From positions 3,543,755 to 3,607,754 of the forward strand of contig OX104132.1 in assembly GCA_944470555.2 (NCBI GenBank): 64,000 nucleotides of DNA. The letters run 5' to 3'. Every line of letters starts with the position of its first letter. The stretch's first letter is position 1. This document shows, in pieces, positions 1 to 11,749 of this stretch. A program made the translations under genes and the position numbers. The notes beneath the pieces were generated by a model. It searched no databases. It was not told the DNA's origin and was given only the letters and a program-made list of their open reading frames with translations. The DNA is from Heterobilharzia americana (Eukaryota; Platyhelminthes; Trematoda; Strigeidida; Schistosomatidae).

Positions 1-46
1 TAAAGTTCAATTTAATTACAAAGAAGGGAGTGCGAGGGTGTGAAAA

Positions 47-387
47 TCAATCTAGTGAATTGACTTCATGTTCATGTGTATATTGAGTTGGTAAACCAGT
101 ACGGCCATCTTTAATATGTGCTACTGTTGTCTGACCAATCTTTGGATCTAAACCATACCATGTTCGAGTAATCTGATTATTAGCTATATTCCAATGACTA
201 GATTGAATTAGATCACCTGATGGTTGAACAACTACTAGAGAATCTGAACCAGAACAAGCCTCTTGATGATTATTGTCAGAAATATTTGCTGGAATCAATC
301 GACTATGTCCATTCACTAATGATACATCTGCTAACGACTCAGTCAGTTGAGGAATAACATCTTCGATTGGAACATAAGCTCGACCAC
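47..387 (-). CDS. DPH2: DPH2 exon 5 (C-terminal coding exon)
   Basis: This is the last coding exon of diphthamide biosynthesis protein 2. It begins after a TTTCCCAG acceptor (AG at 389-388) and ends with a TGA at 49-47. The previous exon ends in phase 1 (CCA G) and this exon supplies GT, giving a glycine and in-frame continuation into GRAYVPIEDV. The segment RTWYGLDPKIGQT matches the conserved DPH2 C-terminal segment (RSWQGLEPRLGQT in human DPH2 as I recall it), and ADVSLVNG matches the EVSLVTG stretch just before it. Counting from the first in-frame ATG in exon 1 it encodes about residues 412-524. A TAG acceptor at 412-410 also gives an open frame but would break the phase, so the 388 acceptor is preferred. 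The 10.7-kb intron upstream (388-11054) is full of retroelements. Confidence 0.9.
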
Positions 388-429
388 CTGGGAAATCAAT
401 AAAAGGGAACTACATGAAAAACAAGTTAT

Positions 430-1570
430 GTGTGTAACAAATTCCAACGCTACGCATCATTATAGAACAGAGCAGATAATAGCAGTCAACGGGATCTTTA
501 CCTCAATTTCATCGACTTTGAAAAGGCCTTCGATAGCTTCGACTGAGAAGTAACCTGGCAGCTGCTATATGATGCTACATGCCAAGTGATTCACAATGGA
601 AAGCTCAGTGACGCCTTTGAAGTGAAACAGGAAGGAGTAAGACAAGGTTGTCACCTATTATCACCGAACATCTTCATTGTGGTCGACTGCAACAAACAAC
701 TGTGAGGAGCGAGAAAATGGGCATACGCTAACTGGACCAATGAAAAAACAAAGACCCTAGAACAGTTAGATTTCCCCAATAATGACTTATGTCTCATATC
801 GTATCGCACAAACTCGAAAACCTACAGGCGAAAACTAACAAGTTGACAGAAGAGGCAGCGAAGATGGGACTTCCTTCAGGTGAACATAGAGAAGATAAAA
901 GTGATGAATATACCCAACCAACAACAACAACAAGCACCAATCACTCTCAACGGGACAAACCTAAAGGAAGTATTCTCCTTCACCTACACCTACCTAGGCA
1001 GCATCCTTTCACCTACAGGTAGCACAGGCACAGATAAGGATGTCAAAGCCAACCCGGATCGGAAAAGCAACCCAGGGGTTCATTAACCTGAAACCAGTGT
1101 GGAGATCTACTGTACTCAACTCACCATAAAGCGTGAACAACAACCGAATTTTCAACACTAAGTCAGTCAAGTCAGTGATTCTATGTGATAGTTGACAGAC
1201 GTGGCGCGTTATGAAAAGCGTTTCCAACAAACTACGACATTCATCAACTGTTGCCACCAACGCCCACTCCATACTGAAAATCAGAAGAGTTGGCCAGAAA
1301 GGATAAACAACAAGGAACTCTTGCTGGCTGGCAACGAAACAATCAACCAAGAACCTATCACCCAACAAATATCCACTGGAAGAAAGTGGAGATGCAGTGG
1401 ATTGAGCATACACTGAGAAGACCGATTGAGGACACAACATTCCAGGCCTGGCCCTGGAGTGAAACCGAAATGGGAAATGACAAGTTGGGTGTCCGAGAGA
1501 CATGGAGGAGATCGTGTAAGGAAGAAATGAAAGATGGTGGACAAACGTAAACGTCTCATCGCCAAGCTTG
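430..1570 (+). mobile_element. RTE-like family B fragment (3' part, decayed)
   Basis: This is a degenerate 3' part of a non-LTR retrotransposon. FIDFEKAFDSFD near 500-550 is RT palm motif A. KLENLQAKTNKLTEEAAK near 800-860 and ITLNGTNLKEVFSFTYTYLGSI near 945-1005 follow in order. Several frameshifts and stops break the frame. Other copies of this family in the window are at 7270, 19350, 56460 and 63385. It lies in the last DPH2 intron, in the opposite orientation to the gene. Confidence 0.75.
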
Positions 1571-1879
1571 GAGGATATCAGATTGGCACTAACTTATTTG
1601 TGAGGTGTTCAAACAAAACACCAAACTGTAAGTTGTACCTTTCATAAATAAAGTAACATTAAATGTGACTCAATGATTCAAGCAGTCATAGGTTCGAATC
1701 CCATTCAACTAATGAAGGTTTGACCAGCCAAGTAGTAGTATCACTAGCCTTTAAACAACAAGTGGAACCCATTGTCTACTGTTGTTTGACAAACCAACAA
1801 ATGTATACTCCAAGAGTAAATAAACCACATAACCACTAGCTGTTTCTTTCTAAGAAACATTCGTCTGACTACAGATATC

Positions 1880-2440
1880 CAAGTACCAGAAACAAATATG
1901 GAGTTTCGGTACAACTCATAGATCAGTTCCCATTCAGTTGCCCTATAAAGAAGTTAACATTTCAAGGATGACTGAACAACACTTGGTCTTGATAGGACCA
2001 CTCGTTTATCAGAACACATTCAGAAAACTCAGACACTGAAGGTCAGGCAAAGGCTACTAGGCAAAACAAACAAGTCAGTCGATGAGATTGTGAATCTTCA
2101 GTGAATGAGATGGTTCCAACATGTACTGCGCATGCTGATCCACTGCTTACATCAACATCAACGTGTCATGCTAGGTAAACTTGCATTCGGTTGGAAAGGG
2201 GTTAAAGGTAGTCAAATCAAGACGCAGTATCAGTCTCTCACTGTTGCTCTGAGCCATCTCAGGAGATTTAGACTGTTTGGTTGGGTTTCTCAAGATTATA
2301 GGAATCCGTGGTTGAGGACTGACTCTTGCTGAAATGACTGCCAATCGATCAGTCACAATGGCACACATGTATCCACTCCTTGACAGATATTCAAGCTGCT
2401 CGATTGTGAAACATATCGTGGAGACAGACCACAGGATTGT
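1880..2440 (+). mobile_element. RTE-like family A fragment (C-terminal end of pol)
   Basis: Frames broken by stops read KSVDEIVNLQ*MRWFQHVLRM and then ALSHLRRFRLFGW and NPWLRTDSC. This is the C-terminal tail typical of family A (VVNLHRLRWLGHVLRM... in better copies). Only the last part of the element remains. Confidence 0.65.
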
Positions 2441-3015
2441 TGTTTCTGCAACCTTTGAACCTATTTACAAAACGTGGATCCCCGGATAAAAAAGTAACCT
2501 TCCACATCATTTGTTCATATTCCATAATATTTCTTCTCAAATATTTATGAAGTGATGCGTTATTCCATTGTCAATTAATAATTATTGTGCTGTTATCATC
2601 CACCGATCTCATTAAACCTAACCAATTCTCACGTTTCTTCAATTAAATGTCTATTTAGGCAAGATTTCGTATTTATATATACTGAATGATGAAATAGGTT
2701 GAAGTTTACAAAGTGAGGAGTTATCTAAACAAATTGGTCATATGCTAAATAATAATGACCAATGCTATACATCAAGAAGACAGCTATGGTAACAAAGCAA
2801 GTAATCTTTATCAAGCCTACTATTTAAAGGTGACCATATTATGTAATTGACAGCTAAGCGAGTACAACTACCTAGAGAGAGAATAAAACAACACTTTCTA
2901 TATCACTTCTCTTTACTTAACCACGAGGATATTTTCTTCTTCAATAGTGGCTGCCTATAAACTTAATTTGATCATACTAAACGTATAGGACTATAAGTAG
3001 AGCACTGTAATAGAT
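2441..3015. other. AT-rich intron stretch, nothing recognised
   Basis: Part of the last DPH2 intron. No coding exon or known repeat is recognised. Confidence 0.5.
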
Positions 3016-3019
3016 TGTA

Positions 3020-4265
3020 ATTCCATTTTCTTTTGTTTATTAGAAATATTACACAGTGAAAGAACAGTATCATTCACCGGACAATGTTTCAGACACAATT
3101 TATTATTCATATTCATGTCAATCAGGTAACTAACTCTACAACTTTGAGATAGAGTTCATATAGTCCTAATTACCTCTCCTTCTCTGTGATAATAAGGTCA
3201 GTAGAATTTACCATAAAACTGGGACAACATATGCAGAATCATTCCTGTTACTGAATGTATTTGGTGTTGATTCAATAAACAAAGAGTTGGTGATCAATCC
3301 TCTTCCTCCCTTGACCCAAATAAATTAAATTTTAACAATGTCTCTCTATCCCACCCTACTGTGTGACTGATTGTGTGTAATTGCGTGCACGGCTACAGTT
3401 GAGGTTTTCTTTCTAAATTTCTTATCTTATTATAATCTACTAATCTTGACTGACTGGTCAACTACTTTGACTCACCTATGTACTTGACCTTGCAAGGGAT
3501 TTGATAAACCAGATTAGTTTGTTTAATTGCATCGATAGGATATTTTAATCTACAAAGCTTGTTTCTAAGCGAGTTTGTTTGTTTGTTTGTTTGTTTAAAT
3601 GCCACTCTGATCCTAACCAGTCTTATTGAGAATTCTTCGTAATGCTTTTGAGATGCTTTTCTTGTATGGGTAACACAGTAGAGACTTTGAATTCTCTTTA
3701 AACCCTATCACTCTGTCCTATTGATGCAATTAAGCAAAATAATCTGGTTTACCAAATCTCTTGCAATGATTACAACATCAAATACATCGACCAGTCAGGG
3801 TTGATTAGAATAACAGAGAATAAAAACTTAGCTAAATCAAGATGAGTAGATCCTAATAAGATAAGAAATTTAGAGAAAGGTCGCTTACATCTCTGTACGC
3901 AATTATACACAATCAGTCACACAGTAGGGTAGGATAGAGAGACAGTGTTAAAATTTAATTTATTTGGGTCAAGGGAGGAAGAGGATTGATCACCAACTCT
4001 TTGTTTATTGAATCAACACCAAATACATTCAGTAACAGGAATGATTCTGCATATGTTGTCCCAGTTTTATGGTAAATTCTATTGCCCTTATTATTATCAC
4101 AGAGAAGGAGAGGTAATTAGGACTATATGAACTCTATCTCAAAGTTGTAGAGTTAGTTACCTGATTGACATGAATATGAATAATAAATTGTGTCTGAAAC
4201 ATTGTCCAGTGAATGATACTGTTCTTTCATTGTATGATATTTTCAATGAACCGACTGAAATGAAA
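3020..4265. repeat. Long inverted repeat (arms about 530 bp, spacer about 165 bp)
   Basis: The left arm (about 3020-3545) is the reverse complement of the right arm (about 3710-4265). Matching pairs include ACAGTATCATTCACCGGACA at about 3065 with its complement near 4205, GACCCAAATAAATTAAATTT near 3315 with its complement near 3955, and TTGATAAACCAGATTA near 3501 with its complement near 3745. The outer parts are nearly identical by eye, the inner parts more diverged with indels. Neither arm resembles any other sequence in the window. The right arm ends about 200 bp before the first Penelope-like coding sequence. Some Penelope-like elements carry inverted terminal repeats, but no matching copy is seen at the element's 3' end, so the link is unproven. 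Confidence 0.85.
3573..3597. repeat. (GTTT)n microsatellite
   Basis: Six tandem GTTT units in the spacer of the long inverted repeat. The unit is missing from the opposite arm, so it probably expanded after the arms formed. Confidence 0.9.
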
Positions 4266-4379
4266 TTATAATGACTAGTGACAGATTGAATACGCGATTG
4301 AATACGTGACGTACATGTATCTTCCGTATTGTTGGAAATTTCTTGAGTTTGCCACATCAAGTTTGTTAATTTTTGCAGT

Positions 4380-6790
4380 TCGGTTATAATAAAAGCAAAA
4401 GAAAGGATGACGACAAAGCTGAACAAATCTCAGATTACGAGCGACCATGTGAATTCATTCCCAGTTAACCCAGACAACTATGTGACGAATTTATCATCCG
4501 TTCAGTTATCTGTTTTTATAAAGAGGCGCTCTCTTTGGGTTCAGTTTTTCTGTCCCTCAAACACAAAACTCTGATTTAACAACCGATGCTCAATTTGAAA
4601 ACCTGTATGATCAACTGAGCTCACTTGTCCCAACTTCTCCAGACAATGAGAACTGGCTAAGAGCTAAATTAGTAGACATCGCTCATGGGTTTCATAATCC
4701 TGGTCCAAGACAGAAAAGCATCTTAACGCGTGAGCATTTCCAAGCACTGAAAGGATTACGAAATAACTCTGATATTGTCGTACTAAAACCCGATAAAGGA
4801 TCAGGTGTGGTCGTTATGAACACGTCTGATTATAAAAGTAAGATGTTATCTATTCTCAGTGATGAAAGCAAATTTACGTCAGATGCCCCCTGTGAGGGAT
4901 ACGTAAATTGGAAGGCAGAGTAAATTCTAAACTTGTGAAAATGCTTGGTATGAATTTAATCAATAAGGAGGAATTTAATCGTCTAAAACCTATGGGATCT
5001 GAACATCCACATCTATATGGGTTACCTAAAACTCATAAGCCTGACAACCCACTGCGTCCAATATTGTCTATGTGTCGATCACCCACACATAATCTAGCCA
5101 AATGGTTGGCAAAGCTCTTGAATCCTGTCAGAAGCCATTTATGTAAGTCCTCATTGAAAGATACATTTGACCTTATTGACTGTTTAAATGATATTAATAT
5201 CAAGGATAAGACTATGTACTCGTTCGATGTAAATTCTTTATTTACTAATGTACCTCTAGTAAAAACAATTGATATTTTATGTGACTATATTTCTTCTAAC
5301 AGTCTTATATTCCCTATCCCTATTAATTTTTTAAAAGATTTATTGTTATTATGCACTGATAAAGTTGAATTCACATTCGAGGGCGAACACTTTCAACAGA
5401 TTGATGGTGTCGCGATGGGCAGTCCATTAGGACCGTTGCTAGCTGATGTATACATGTCATATGTTGAAAACATGGCTGACGATCTCATCGGAAGGGTTTC
5501 ACTTTATAAGAGATATGTTGATGATATAGTCATTATATGTGAAAAGCCTGATGATGCAATGTGCCTGCTACAGAAAATGAACACGGCTCAGAATCACATT
5601 AGCCTGACTTGTGAACAAGAGACGAACAACCAGCTACCGTTCCTAGACGTATTGCTCAGTCGACGGGAGGATGGCTCGATCAGGAGGTCGATCTATAAGA
5701 AACCTACATGGACAGGGCAATATCTTAATTTCCATAGCTATTGTCCAGTCCAATACAAACGTGGTTTAGTCAGATGCTTATTCAACAGGATAAACCGTAT
5801 CTGCACCGATGACACCAGGGAGGAAGAAACCAACTTACTGACGACAACTCTGATACAGAATGGATACCCGTTGAGATTTATCGACCGGTGCAAAAGTTAT
5901 GTACCATTGAAAAGTACACAGTGTTCCGTTGCTAAGAAAAATGTCTACATCTCATTACCATTTAGAGGTGATTCACATAGCTTTGTTGTGAGGAAAAGAC
6001 TTAGATCGGCCATCTGTAAAACGTATTATGCAGCTAAGGTCATCATTGTAGAGAAGACCAAGTCCATGTTACAGCACAAACCGAAACAACATATAAACGA
6101 TTACATCACATCCCACTGTGTTTATCAATTTACATGTATGTGTGGACACACATATATAGGGAGGAGTAATCGTGATATGCAGTTAAGGAAGGCTGAACAT
6201 GTACCTAAGTGGCTACAAAAACAAATGACCTCAACAGATCCGATAAGTGCAGGTGACAAACATCCATCTTCGTCTATCGCTAAACATATACTAGAAACTA
6301 ACCATAGGATAGACATGAAAACAGCCTTTAAAGTACTACATAAAAGTGGTCAGAGCCGAGTGCTTAAATTTATTGAAGCTCTTGCCATCCGTAAATTTAA
6401 ACCCCCTTTATGTATACAAAAACAATTTGTACTCACGTTGAACCTACCTTGGTAGTATTGATTTTAATTTTCATACCAAGAATAAGGTTTTCCTTTTTTT
6501 TCTATCCCTTCCTATTCCTATGTTTCCCATTAACTTCATTGACCTTTTCGTAAATTTTCATATAAATAGTTCGACAAGTCCATGTGTGATCAGATTGTTC
6601 GAAATGTATAGCGCTAATACATCGCATGTTTCAGATAATCTTCATCTTCTCATCACGGTGTTTAAGTTTATAAGTTAATTGATGTGACCTTTCATCTGTC
6701 ATGGACTACTTGAAAGATCAAATTGTCAATATGGAGTTTGTACTGTTGATACATGGATGATACTTTTGAAGTCTTTGATAGGTGTATACA
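4380..6790 (+). mobile_element. Penelope-like retroelement, nearly complete coding region
   Basis: This plus-strand element contains an N-terminal region, reverse transcriptase and GIY-YIG endonuclease module in the order of canonical (EN+) Penelope-like elements. Its 3' untranslated part (about 6456-6790) is T-rich and shares GTGTGATCAGATT and a GAAATGTA-like stretch with a second relic near 56150. That match supports this region being part of the element. A truncated second copy follows head to tail at about 6800. The upstream edge is uncertain. Confidence 0.85.
4541..6455 (+). pseudogene. Penelope-like RT and GIY-YIG polyprotein, one frameshift
   Basis: The polyprotein copies RNA into DNA and would nick target DNA through its endonuclease. 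Frame 1 (about 4541-4922) carries the N-terminal motif DIVVLKPDKGSGVVVM. The frame then breaks near 4890-4920, and the remaining 515 residues are open from 4908 to the stop at 6455. In that part YGLPKTHKP is at residues 37-45, motif A FDVNSLFTNVP at 106-116 (catalytic Asp 107), motif B DGVAMGSPLGPLLADVYM at 166-183, motif C YVDD at 203-206, and LPFLDVLLSR follows. The C-terminal third has YQFTCMCGHTYIG and R-AEH, the GIY-YIG signature. The 5' part (4460-4560) carries traces of the usual leader in mixed frames. All visible RT catalytic residues are intact, so the copy is fairly young. Splitting by a single frameshift makes it non-functional as written. Confidence 0.88.
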
Positions 6791-6799
6791 TATTAATTC

Positions 6800-7265
6800 T
6801 ATTCTGAACCATTTCAATGGCGTTCATCAATCCAATTCATTTTCTTGATGTACTAATGACAAGAAACAAAGATGGCTCTATACTGAGAAGTGTAGATATA
6901 GGAAACTAATGTCTAAGGCACAGTATATGTACTTTCTTAGCTTCGTACTGATGAAGTAACAACGTAATATAATAAGGTGCCTCATATTTAGAGTAAGATC
7001 GATTTGTTCCAAGAAGTGTGAGTGTATCCGTGATATTCTTAATGAAAACGAATATCCGGATAAGTTCCTCAAAAACTCACATTAACTACATTGGTACTAA
7101 ACGTGAACTAGACCAGTCAATAGGACGTTTTATGCAGGTCGGCTTTGTATATCCTTCAGTAGTCGGCCAATGCTCAATCCGAGACTAAAGGATAGCCTAC
7201 ATAGATTTTAGCTCTTCATTTTGCATATATCAACTCTTTGAAAGCTATGTAGAAAGAAACCTGCA
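6800..7265 (+). mobile_element. Second, truncated Penelope-like relic in tandem
   Basis: Shifted frames read HFLDVLMTRNKDGSILRSVD (compare LPFLDVLLSRREDGSIRRSI in the upstream copy), then IIRCLIFRVRSICSKKCE and ILNENEYPDKF. This is the region just after the RT core. It starts right after the 3' region of the upstream element, in the same orientation, and breaks off where an RTE-like copy begins. Tandem partial copies are common for this retroelement class. Confidence 0.7.
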
Positions 7266-7269
7266 TAAC

Positions 7270-9390
7270 CGTATTCACAAGGAAGAAGAAAGAAGATAAG
7301 GAATTGACCTCGACGGATACATGGAAGCTGATAGAAGAGAGGATGATGGTGAAGCAGATGAACGAGTCCAAGGATGAAAGGGGAGAAGAGGAACTGAGTA
7401 CAAGGCATAAAACACTGGACAAAGAAGTGAAAAAGAGTGCACGCAAAGACAAAAGACATTTCAATGAAACACTGACAAGTGAAGCAGAACAGGCTGCTGC
7501 AAGTAGGAGAGAACTGACAACACTGTATCAAACAACCAGGTTACTACCTGGGAGGGAAGAGATCAACACAGATGAAACCAATAAAAGATGATGAAGGAAA
7601 TCTAATTACCAAAGAAGAGAAACAAAGGAAACGATGGGTTGACCACTTCAAAAAGCTCTTGAATCGACCACCATCTGCACTTCGACAAGAAATACCACCT
7701 GCAGCAACAGAACTACAAGTGAACACAGGCCCTCCGACAAAAGTCTAAGTCCTCAACGCCATAAGGCTATTAGGAAATGGGGGAAAGCAGCAGGATCAGA
7801 TGGAATCCCGCCAGAAGCACTCAGAACAGACGCAGGGACAACAGCCGACATGTTCACACCACTACTGTAGAAGATCTGCAAGGAAGGAAGGGTACCTGCC
7901 CATTGATTGGAAGACAGGCTACACCTTGTCAAACTCCCGAAGAAGGGTGACCTGAGCCTTAGCAAGAACTGGCGTGGAATCATGCTCCTATCCACCCAAA
8001 GCAAAATATTAAGCCGCATCATCCTGGAGAAACTAAAGGATGCACTGGATTCACACTTACAACCGAAACAGGCTGGCTGGATTGAGGAGGTACAAATCAT
8101 GTGCTGACCAAATTGCAACACTACACACCATCATACAACAGAGCATAGAATGGCAGTCGACTCTCTATCTCAACTTCATCGACTTTCAAAAGGCCTTCAA
8201 CAACGTCGACTGAGAAGTAATTTGATAGGCAACTGCTCAAACACTACGGAATACCACAAACCTCCATCAACCTCATTCAACACCTACATGAATACGCCAC
8301 ATACCAACTAATTCACAATGAGAAGCTCAGTGATGCCTTTGAAGTGAAGATAGAAGAAAGATAAGGTTACCGTCTACTATCACCAACCATCTTCCTGACT
8401 GTGGTCGACTCGATGATCATGTATCAAACTGTGAGGAGCGAGAAGAGAGGGATACGCTGGACACGGGAAAACATCCTCGAAGATTTGGATTTCGTTGATG
8501 ACTCGTGTCTAATGTCACACAAACTTGAAGATCTACAGGCAAAATCCAACAAGTTGACAGAAGGGTCAGGCCAGTCAAGATGGGACTTCATTCAGGTGAA
8601 CGTAGAGAAGACAGAGGTAATGAAGTTACCAAACCAACACCTCCACCATCATCACCACCACAAACAACAAGCTCCAATCACCATCAACGGGAGAAACTTA
8701 AAGGAAGTGGCGTCTTTCACCTACCAACTAGGCAGCATCGTTTAAACCATAGGTGGCACAGACGAGGACGTCAAAGCTAGCCACCATCGGAAAGACAGAA
8801 AGACAGGCGTTCACTAACCTGAAACCAGTGTGGAGATCTACTGCACTGCACTCAGCATAAAGAACAAGACCCGGATTTTCAACACTAGTGTCAGTCAAGT
8901 CAGTGCTTCTATATGGTTGAGAGACTTGACGCGTTAAGAGAGGCATTCCCAACAAACTACACATATTCATCAACAACTGCCTACGCTGGCTCGATGCTGA
9001 AGATCAGATGGCCACAATAATAAACATAAGCAACAAGGAACTCTGACTGGCTGGGCGGCAACGAACCAACACAGCAATAACCTATCACTCAACAAATGTA
9101 CAGTATGAGGAAGTGGAGATGGATTGGGTATACACTGAGAAAACCATTTGGGGACATCAGGCACTAGGCCAGGCATTCGAGTGGAACCCAGATGGGAAGC
9201 GACTAGTTGGGTGTCCCAGTTGAGGATGACATGGAGGAGATGATGTGAGGAAGAAATGAAAGCTTGTAGGCAGTCATGGAGCCAGGTTCAAAAGACTGCA
9301 GAGTACAGAGTGTAATGGAGGCGTGCTACTGAAGCCTTATGTTCCACTGGGAACCCAAGGGAAAATTAAACAATAAATAATAACATTTTG
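7270..9390 (+). mobile_element. RTE-like family B copy, 5'-truncated (2.1 kb)
   Basis: The copy starts in the linker between endonuclease and RT (STDTWKLIEERMMVKQ, 7310-7357) and runs through RT to the 3' end. Visible landmarks are GSDGIPPEALRTD in shifted frame near 7795, KNWRGIMLLSTQSKILSRII near 7965, FQKAFNNVD near 8190, the catalytic region as DFVDDSCLMS (FADD changed to FVDD) near 8488, and NGRNLKEVASFTY near 8685. The C-terminal domain follows with multiple stops. The tail is A-rich (ATTAAACAATAAATAATAA, about 9365-9384). Many stops and frameshifts make it inactive. Confidence 0.82.
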
Positions 9391-10325
9391 AAGCCTGAAC
9401 CCTCATTTATAAGCAAATGTGAAAAATCCCTTTTCTATTATCCTATATGAATAGAATTCTGATATACGATTGTCTTGGTTGTATTGTGTTCGCTCTGAGC
9501 TGGGTTATTTAACTGTGGAGACGCTTTCATTGTCTTTCTAGACAACATCCATAACACTAACTTCAGTATGATGGTAGATGTCAATATCTCTCCGTGAGTG
9601 ATTTAGTAGCTTGCCCTAACCAACTAGTTTCTGATTAGTCGTTTACCTTGATTATATAGATTTTCCTGTCGGCTGTTCCTCTGTTTCATCTCTCACCTTT
9701 CTGCCTTTTATCATTTTTCTTATTAGTTGATAGATTGCAGTCTATGTCTATACATCTGTTGATTGCTGATTGATTGACTGACCTGAATGCATGCCAAGCT
9801 TCTAGGAATTCTCTGATTTTCTTTGTGTTTTCTCTCTCCATCTAACATTTCTACATTGTTAAAATTCATGTTCATAGTTGTTATCTATGTGCATTGAAAT
9901 GAGTGATAAAATGTCGTGTGTGACGTTTACTATAGGCTAATTGGTGTTCATGTAGACGAAGGTGAACAGGGAGACCACTTTGTTCAATCTAGTGTTGACT
10001 ACAGTTATTCCAGTTGATTTTGTAAATGATATACCATTGTATATACTATTGTTACATTATCAAAGTATATAATGCTGAGAACGAGTCTTTCAGATATCGA
10101 AGAAACAGTTGTGGAATCACTGAATATTTTAACAACAAAAGAATATTTAATAATTTTCATCAATGTTATTGACGAATACTTGATTTCATCTACAACTTTT
10201 CATACAAAAAATTTTGTTCAATGATTTAAGTACTCGACTTTCAAGAAAATGGTCAACAACTCGAATCCCCCTCCATCTATCTTTAACCTGACCAATTACG
10301 TGGTAACATAAGTTCCCTGAAGGTT
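9391..10325. other. Intron stretch with no recognised feature
   Basis: T-rich DNA of the last DPH2 intron. No exon, repeat or motif is recognised. Confidence 0.45.
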
Positions 10326-10329
10326 ATCT

Positions 10330-10980
10330 GGTTAGTTTGATATCATCATGTTCGGTGAAGACGCTGATTATATACGGGGCTTCCTGGACGTCATGAGCAG
10401 AAATCTATCAAATGTAAGATGATACTATAAAACTAGTCGGCTGCAAGTACTCGTAGTGAAGTGATGGAATGTGTTGACCACTTCACCTACTTGAGGAGTT
10501 ACATCAACCCGAACAGGTTGGTTGCTGACGAAATCTCAACTCGGATATAGAAGACCCACTTAGTATTTGCCAGCTTGAGTCACCTTCATTGCTGATTGAC
10601 GAGATATTCAACTATCCATTAAAGGACCAGCGTATACTAATAAGTTGCAGTCTGCTCTGTTCCATTATTAAGCGAAGAAATATGAAACGATTACAGGGTT
10701 TTCACCATAGAATTTCTCACCATCATCATATCACCAATGTAGGGGGGTCAGGCGAAAGGTGCTACGTAAGAGTGACAAATAAGTCGATGAGGTTGTGAAC
10801 CTTTTGAGACTGAGATGACTTGGTCAAGTACTACGCATTCCGATCCATCACATAACCAAACTAAGGGAAGTTGGATTAGGTTGAAAAAGGGCTAAGAGTG
10901 GTCACACAAAGATACTGCACCAACTGACTGTTCATCTGAGCCGTCCATAATCCAATAAGAAATGGATTAATTCCTACATA
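10330..10980 (+). mobile_element. RTE-like family A fragment (3' half of pol)
   Basis: Scattered frames give the family A sequence EVMECVDHFTYLRSYINPN near 10460 and NKSVDEVVNLLRLR near 10780, with stops between them. The sequence ends about 75 bp before the downstream edge of DPH2 exon 4. Confidence 0.65.
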
Positions 10981-11054
10981 AAAACAATAAATAATAATAA
11001 TAGTCTAAGAAAAATTCATTGTTTTTTTTTTATATCAATGTATTAATTACCTAC

Positions 11055-11388
11055 CTGGTAACAGATCACAGAAATCTAACCAAAGTTTCTCTGCTGTCCA
11101 AGTACGCTCATCTATTCGATTCAATAACTTTTCAGTTATACTACATGATCGTAAAGCACATTCCATTTCAAATGGTGTAATAATTGGTATATGAAAATCA
11201 TGTGAATCTAATAGGCTAGTTTCAGGGCAAGCAACTAGAATAAACAATTGTAATTCAGGTATATTAGCTAATTTTGCTTCATTCAATTTACCAACTATTA
11301 ATGTGATATATGAACGTCCAGCACGTTTCAATAATTGTTTTAAACGATCAATTATGTTTTGATAGCTTTTTACTGACAATGTACAAAC
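11055..11388 (-). CDS. DPH2: DPH2 exon 4
   Basis: Exon of diphthamide biosynthesis protein 2 between a TTATTTATTTAG acceptor (AG at 11390-11389) and a CCAG/GTAGGT donor after 11055. Its 334 nt encode about residues 301-411 in phase 0 at the start and phase 1 at the end. It contains AGRSYITLIVGKLNEAKLAN and LFILVACPETSLLD, which correspond to the third conserved domain of the Dph1/Dph2 family. The cysteine in VACPE (about residue 354) matches the third iron-sulfur-cluster cysteine position. IITPFEMECAL and DLLPG continue the family pattern. The exon is intact and is isolated between two introns of 6.1 and 10.7 kb. Confidence 0.95.
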
Positions 11389-11479
11389 CTAAATAAATAA
11401 ATAGATAAAAAGTATACATATATGAGAATTACAGACAAAATAATGAGAAAATACACTTTCATTGAATGTATACTAAAAA

Positions 11480-11730
11480 CTTTGACCCATGACCCGTAAC
11501 CCGACAGCCTGAGATCGAACCCAGTTCCATGGCCACCACGTTACCATTATTGAGTAACTGTCTTCATGTTTGACTCCAGTGGTCATGACTTCTTTTTGAA
11601 ACTTTGGGAATCACCTCTCGAAGTTTGATACTAAGAGGAAATAGCTGTCCAGTACTTCCAGGTTTGTAACGTTCCTCCAAATGATGTTAGTTCATGATGA
11701 ATTCCAACCTAAAATCAATTAATAAATCTC
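11480..11730. repeat. Rearranged tRNA-headed SINE copy
   Basis: On the minus strand it reads GGTAACGTGGTGGCCATGGA and GGGTTCGATCTCAGG, the head of the SINE family better seen at 49845 and 53505. Further along on the plus strand is the family tail AGCTGTCCAGTACTTCCAGG and TGATGTTAGTTCATGATGAA. Head and tail lie in opposite orientations, so the copy is rearranged. It sits about 90 bp from exon 4. Confidence 0.6.
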
Positions 11731-11749
11731 CAGAAACCCGCAAACTGAA

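Noticed and set aside
388..412. DPH2 exon 5 starting at 409 after TAG
   Set aside because: It would be phase 0, but exon 4 ends in phase 1. The acceptor at 389-388 fits.
3020..4265. Inverted repeat as a DNA transposon with long terminal inverted repeats
   Set aside because: There is no transposase in the 165-bp spacer, and no target-site duplication could be identified at its outer edges, which fade gradually.
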